Origin: Candidatus Sulfidibacterium hydrothermale
GTDB lineage: Bacteria; Bacteroidota; Bacteroidia; Bacteroidales; F082
Direction of reading: 5' to 3'
Assembly (NCBI RefSeq): GCF_020149915.1
Contig: NZ_CP083760.1
Span: forward strand, 1,364,001 to 1,428,000
DNA length: 64,000 nt
Shown here piece by piece: positions 60,740-64,000 of this stretch (its first letter is position 1; each line of letters starts with the position of its first letter). The notes under the pieces are model-generated. The model did no database searches. It was not told where the DNA came from and was given only the letters and a program-made list of their open reading frames with translations. Position numbers and translations under genes: made by a program.

Positions 60740-61135
60740 TTACCTGAATACAAAATGTTTGTGCATGAAAAAGTTAAAGCCAATTCCCACAATTACTGAA
60801 ACTGTAACTTTTCCAATGATATATTGAAACCCGAAGACGGTTACAATGAAATATAAACCGGCTGTGTTTAACAAGATACTTGAGATCCACACCAGTAAAA
60901 ACCGCATAGCTTGTCCGGACAATTTTCCGTCACTTCGTTTAAATGTCCATGACCGCTCCAAAAGGAAGGCCGTTATCCCGCCAAAAACAAGACCGACAAA
61001 AGATGCAAGCAAATACCAAACGTGTCCGATTTCCAACAGAAACAAAAACAGGGTATAATCTACCGCTGTAGCAGTTACTGCTGAAGTATTAAACCGCAAA
61101 AGAGTATAAATATTTTGTCGTGTAGCTGCCATCAT
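60740..61135 (-). CDS. GtrA-family small membrane protein
   Basis: 131 residues with four membrane helices (VDYTLFLFLLEIGHVW, LLASFVGLVFGGITAFLLE, FLLVWISSILLNTAGLYFI and TVSVIVGIGFNFFMHKHFVF), the GtrA/DPMS-like pattern. GtrA proteins are thought to flip polyprenyl-phosphate sugars or related lipids. The start overlaps the PgpA-like stop by ATGA, so it is part of the same operon; flipping of an inositol lipid or its precursor would fit, as inference. Confidence 0.85.
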   Translation of the reverse strand: MMAATRQNIYTLLRFNTSAVTATAVDYTLFLFLLEIGHVWYLLASFVGLVFGGITAFLLERSWTFKRSDGKLSGQAMRFLLVWISSILLNTAGLYFIVTVFGFQYIIGKVTVSVIVGIGFNFFMHKHFVFR

Positions 61136-61608
61136 AAAACTTTAAAATGGAGAAGAAGTTGAAGAACAACAAGAGCATACACTCCGGCCAGCATATCGTC
61201 CAGCATGACGCTCCAGTCATTTTTCAGTTTGTCAATTTTTCGGATAAATAACGGTTTATAAATATCAAACAACCGGAAAAGGATGAACGCGTACAAATAG
61301 TATTGCCAACGGAGCGGAAGGGCATAAGCGGCAATCCATACCCCGACAATTTCATCAATAACAATAGTTTGCGCGTCATGTTCCCAGGTTTGATGTACTT
61401 TTTTGATGCTGTAAACACCGAGCCACGAGATTAACAAAATGACGATCAGCTGGGAAACCGGAATCCACACCGGATCCACGTGAAGTGCATAGAGCTCCTG
61501 GTTAAAACCATAAAATAAGAGTATGCCAAGAGCAGCTCCTGCAGTACCCGGAGCAACGGGAAAATAACCGGTTCCCAACCCTGATGCCGTCAGTTTGTAA
61601 AGATTCAT
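61132..61608 (-). CDS. PgpA-like phosphatase, candidate phosphatidylinositol-phosphate phosphatase
   Basis: 158-residue membrane protein of the PgpA (phosphatidylglycerophosphatase A) family: GLGTGYFPVAPGTAGAALG at the N-terminus, VIDEIVGVWIA in the middle and the metal-binding VMLDDMLAGVYA near the C-terminus. In inositol-lipid clusters of Bacteroides a PgpA-like enzyme dephosphorylates phosphatidylinositol phosphate to phosphatidylinositol. The gene begins directly after the stop of inositol-phosphate synthase (TAA then ATG) and is followed by gtrA with an ATGA overlap, so that role is favoured over phosphatidylglycerol synthesis. Confidence 0.87.
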   Translation of the reverse strand: MNLYKLTASGLGTGYFPVAPGTAGAALGILLFYGFNQELYALHVDPVWIPVSQLIVILLISWLGVYSIKKVHQTWEHDAQTIVIDEIVGVWIAAYALPLRWQYYLYAFILFRLFDIYKPLFIRKIDKLKNDWSVMLDDMLAGVYALVVLQLLLHFKVL

Positions 61609-62931
61609 TTAGTGTTCGTCTTCGTAATAATCCAGTCCGAGATGGGTGATCAGTTCTTCTCCCATCAAATGGCGCAGTGTGTTTTCAAATTTTATTTTCT
61701 GCAGGAAAATATCATGAATCGGTCGCAATCCTTCTTTGGTTTGCGGTGATTTGAAATAGAACGAAAGCCATTCCTGTATTCCTTTCATCCCGGCACGTTG
61801 AGCCAAATCCATAAACAAGGCCAGATCCAAAACTACCGGAGCAGCCAAAATGGAGTCTTTACACAAGAAGTTTACTTTGATTTGCATTTTGTATCCTAAC
61901 CAGCCGAAAATATCAATGTTATCCCAGCTTTCTTTGTCGTCGCCTTTTGGAGGATAATAATTGATCCGTACTTTATGATACATGTCTTTGTATAATTCCG
62001 GATATTTTTCGGGCTCCAGCACACTGTCGAGTACGCTAAGTTTTGAAACTTCCTTGGTTTTGAATGAGCCGGCATCATCCAATACTTCACCGTCACGGTT
62101 TCCGAGAATGTTTGTGGAGAACCATCCGTTAATGCCTAATAAACGGGCTTTTAAACCAGGACCGAGAATGGTTTTCATCAGGGTTTGTCCGGTTTTAAAG
62201 TCTTTTCCTGCAATGGGAAGACCTTCTTTATGTGCCAGTTCCACAATGGCAGGAACATCATTGGTAAGGTTTGGAGCGCCGTTTACGTAAGGAACACCGC
62301 TTTTTAATGCGGCATAGGCATAAATCATACTGGGTGAAATTCCGGGATCATTGTTTTCCAATCCTTTTTCAAAATTTTCCAGTGTTTGGTGTACATCAGA
62401 CACTTCAACATATACTTCGGTAGAAGCGGTCCAAATCATGATCAACCGGCTGCAACCGTTTTTTTCTTTAAAGCGGGCGATGTCGTCCATCACTGCCTGG
62501 GCCAGCTCCATCTTGGTGGGGGCTTTTTTTACATGTACGCCATGTAATCTTTTTACGTAATCCGGATCAAAAACGGCAGGCATGGGTTCAACAGCCGAAA
62601 GCTCGTCTTTGATTTTATTGAGTAAATCTTTTTCAAGTACTCCGGCATTTAGCGCCGCTTCGTAAGCATTATCTTTAAAAATATCCCAACCGCCAAAAAC
62701 AATATCATCTAACGATGCCAAAGGGACAAAATCTTTTACTGCCGGTTCACGATTCTCGGTACGTTTTCCCAGCCTTATTTTCCCCATTTGAGAGATTGAA
62801 CCCACGGGACGGCCCAAATCTTTCCGGGCAGCAAAAACACCGGCCATAAAAGTGGTAGATACAGCGCCGATTCCCGGCATAAGGATTCCTAATTTCCCTT
62901 TGGGTTCCTGAATGTCTTTTCCTATTTTCAT
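61609..62931 (-). CDS. Myo-inositol-3-phosphate synthase
   Basis: Converts glucose-6-phosphate to inositol-3-phosphate with bound NAD. The N-terminal Rossmann motif is GILMPGIGAVSTTFMAGV, and family regions LNAGVLEKD, NGAPNLTNDVPAIVELAHKEG, AGKDFKTGQTLMKTILGPGL, NTLGNRDG-like LGNRDGEVLDD and YYPPKGDDKESWDNID are all present. 440 residues matches the prokaryotic form. The gene lies between the CDP-alcohol transferase and PgpA-like genes and supplies the inositol head group for the lipid pathway encoded around it. Confidence 0.94.
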   Translation of the reverse strand: MKIGKDIQEPKGKLGILMPGIGAVSTTFMAGVFAARKDLGRPVGSISQMGKIRLGKRTENREPAVKDFVPLASLDDIVFGGWDIFKDNAYEAALNAGVLEKDLLNKIKDELSAVEPMPAVFDPDYVKRLHGVHVKKAPTKMELAQAVMDDIARFKEKNGCSRLIMIWTASTEVYVEVSDVHQTLENFEKGLENNDPGISPSMIYAYAALKSGVPYVNGAPNLTNDVPAIVELAHKEGLPIAGKDFKTGQTLMKTILGPGLKARLLGINGWFSTNILGNRDGEVLDDAGSFKTKEVSKLSVLDSVLEPEKYPELYKDMYHKVRINYYPPKGDDKESWDNIDIFGWLGYKMQIKVNFLCKDSILAAPVVLDLALFMDLAQRAGMKGIQEWLSFYFKSPQTKEGLRPIHDIFLQKIKFENTLRHLMGEELITHLGLDYYEDEH

Positions 62932-62951
62932 TTTAATTGATGTTTAAATAA

Positions 62952-63644
62952 TTACATTATTTTTTTGCAATGATGCAGTCGTTGCCATGCGGTATAATTC
63001 GTAAGAATGGCCATCACAAAGATGGGAATGGTAAAAAAGGAGATGTTTTCGAATAACGGAAACGGTAGCCAGTTTACCGTGATTTTAAAAGTGCCTAAAT
63101 AGAAAGATATGATACCATATACAATGGCACTGATCCCGATAGTAAGAACTCTTTCCGGACGTTGCATGAGCCCTACTTTACATTCAAAACCCAGCCCCTC
63201 GGCACGTGCACGAATGTAACTTACCATAATAGAGCCAATCATGGCCAGAAAGGTGAAAACCGAACTTAAAAAGTAGTGAAACGATACCAAATAATAAGCA
63301 ATGCCAAAAAACATGACCAGTTCGCTGTACCGGTCGATTGTGGAATCGTATAGTGCGCCAAAAGCCGTTTTTTTGTTGGTTTTTCGTGCCAGCTGTCCGT
63401 CAAGCATGTCAAAAATGCCCGCTGATAATAGTACAATACCAAACCAGAAAATATACCGGTAATCATTTCGGTTTCCCGTGTTGGCACCATGAATCAGGAT
63501 GATTGTCGAACCAATAGTTATTAAAAAACCAATGGTGGTAATGGCGTTAGGAGTAATTCCGGTTTTTGCCAGTATGTTAATTGCCGGGTTGAGTGCGTTA
63601 TAAGCACTTTTTTTCAACAGATTCCAGTAGTTGCCTTTTTTCAT
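62952..63644 (-). CDS. CDP-alcohol phosphatidyltransferase, candidate phosphatidylinositol-phosphate synthase
   Basis: Transfers the phosphatidyl group of CDP-diacylglycerol to an alcohol. The full signature is seen: Asp-x2-Asp-Gly-x2-Ala-Arg-x8-Gly-x3-Asp-x3-Asp, written DMLDGQLAR, then eight residues, then GALYDSTID. Membrane helices flank it, and 230 residues is typical. As first gene of the operon, directly before inositol-3-phosphate synthase, it most likely uses inositol-3-phosphate to make phosphatidylinositol phosphate, as in Bacteroides and actinobacteria. Use of glycerol phosphate is the alternative, less favoured by context. Confidence 0.92.
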   Translation of the reverse strand: MKKGNYWNLLKKSAYNALNPAINILAKTGITPNAITTIGFLITIGSTIILIHGANTGNRNDYRYIFWFGIVLLSAGIFDMLDGQLARKTNKKTAFGALYDSTIDRYSELVMFFGIAYYLVSFHYFLSSVFTFLAMIGSIMVSYIRARAEGLGFECKVGLMQRPERVLTIGISAIVYGIISFYLGTFKITVNWLPFPLFENISFFTIPIFVMAILTNYTAWQRLHHCKKIM

Positions 63645-63808
63645 GCGTTTCGAATTTCGTATTTTACTTTTTTGTGGTCAAATCAGTGTTCCCTTTGAGA
63701 AAATCTAGTTGTTCAAGTTCTTTTTTTTCTCTCTTTCGTCACGTTTTTTTTATCCGATTTGCTTACCACAAATTCTCGGCAAATATCCTCCTTTTTTGCA
63801 AATTGCGG

Positions 63809-63816
63809 CAAAGTTA
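63809..63816 (-). promoter_or_regulatory. Putative -7 box (TAACTTTG) of the inositol-lipid operon
   Basis: Minus-strand TAACTTTG fits TAnnTTTG; a transcript from here would have a leader of about 160 bases before the first gene. No good -33 box. The rest of 63645-63980 is AT-rich and has no other recognised feature. Confidence 0.35.
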
Positions 63817-63980
63817 GTTAATATTTACTAATCTGTGAATTTTTCCCTTATTTTTAATTCTATTTTTAGATTATCGTTAACTAATTATCATATAAAGTAT
63901 TAGTAATTAGCACTTATTCGTTGCGCGTGGAGTTTGTATTCTGATTTTTGCTGTTTAAGTCAAAATAGATTGAGGCTTGA

Positions 63981-64000
63981 ATGAAAAAATTTTTGTTCAA
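63981..64000 (+). CDS. Possible start of a divergent gene (partial)
   Basis: ATG AAA AAA TTT TTG TTC would encode MKKFLF, the beginning of a typical signal peptide, cut by the window edge after 20 bases. It would be divergent from the inositol-lipid operon. Only six codons are visible, so this is weak. Confidence 0.35.

Overview
The window reads as chromosomal DNA of a member of the Bacteroidota, most likely the Bacteroidales/Marinilabiliales side of the phylum. The signs are a SusC-type TonB-linked transporter next to a one-polypeptide hybrid two-component regulator (HTCS), a secreted protein with a type IX secretion (T9SS) C-terminal domain, TAnnTTTG-type promoters, AT-rich leaders without clear Shine-Dalgarno sites, several genes starting with GTG, and sphingolipid-type lipid genes. 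No rRNA, tRNA, prophage or CRISPR array was seen.

Layout. 1-5.7 kb (minus): truncated susC preceded by its likely HTCS regulator. 5.9-8.2 kb (minus): multiheme c-type cytochrome lipoprotein with HEAT and TPR repeats. 8.3-11.4 kb (minus): LolD/MacB-like ABC ATPase and FtsX-like permease, divergent from a sigma54-dependent response regulator and its histidine kinase (11.6-14.4 kb); a -24/-12-like site lies in front of the ABC genes. 14.4-15.2 kb: frameshifted GIY-YIG endonuclease remnant between two ~144-bp direct repeats. 15.3-20.4 kb (plus): M28/glutaminyl-cyclase lipoprotein, prfB with its programmed +1 frameshift, a TRIC-type membrane protein, an ArsC-like protein and fumC. 20.4-23.2 kb: REP-like palindromes in three clusters around a REP-associated tyrosine transposase, with an XRE regulator/HEMFH putative metallopeptidase pair. 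23.2-30.8 kb: two small membrane proteins, then an efflux operon (LamG-like secreted protein, TolC, adaptor, RND pump). 30.8-31.6 kb: gene-free, repeat-rich. 31.6-35.1 kb (minus): membrane-type MutS-like ATPase and a hybrid kinase lacking its phospho-acceptor histidine. 35.3-38.9 kb (plus): three-gene acyl-CoA (propionyl-CoA type) carboxylase. 38.9-40.3 kb: three tandem copies of a 393-bp repeat. 40.6-46.6 kb (plus): dihydroorotate-dehydrogenase-like protein, outer-membrane protein, T9SS cargo and TonB receptor. 46.6-54.4 kb: cyclophilin lipoprotein, a receiver/PPDK-N protein, NfnAB-type flavoprotein pair and a second DHOD-like paralogue.

54.5-63.6 kb (minus) is the most interesting region. 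Nine tightly packed genes, many overlapping by ATGA, encode a CDP-alcohol phosphatidyltransferase, myo-inositol-3-phosphate synthase, a PgpA-like phosphatase, a GtrA-like membrane protein, a DUF5686-type probable outer-membrane barrel, a large GNAT-fold acyltransferase, an NAD(P)-dependent reductase, a DUF4833 protein and a PAP2-superfamily transferase resembling inositol phosphorylceramide synthase. Together they can be read as a pathway from glucose-6-phosphate through inositol phosphate and phosphatidylinositol to inositol phosphorylceramide, with two candidate ceramide-building enzymes in the same operon. Serine palmitoyltransferase is not in the window.
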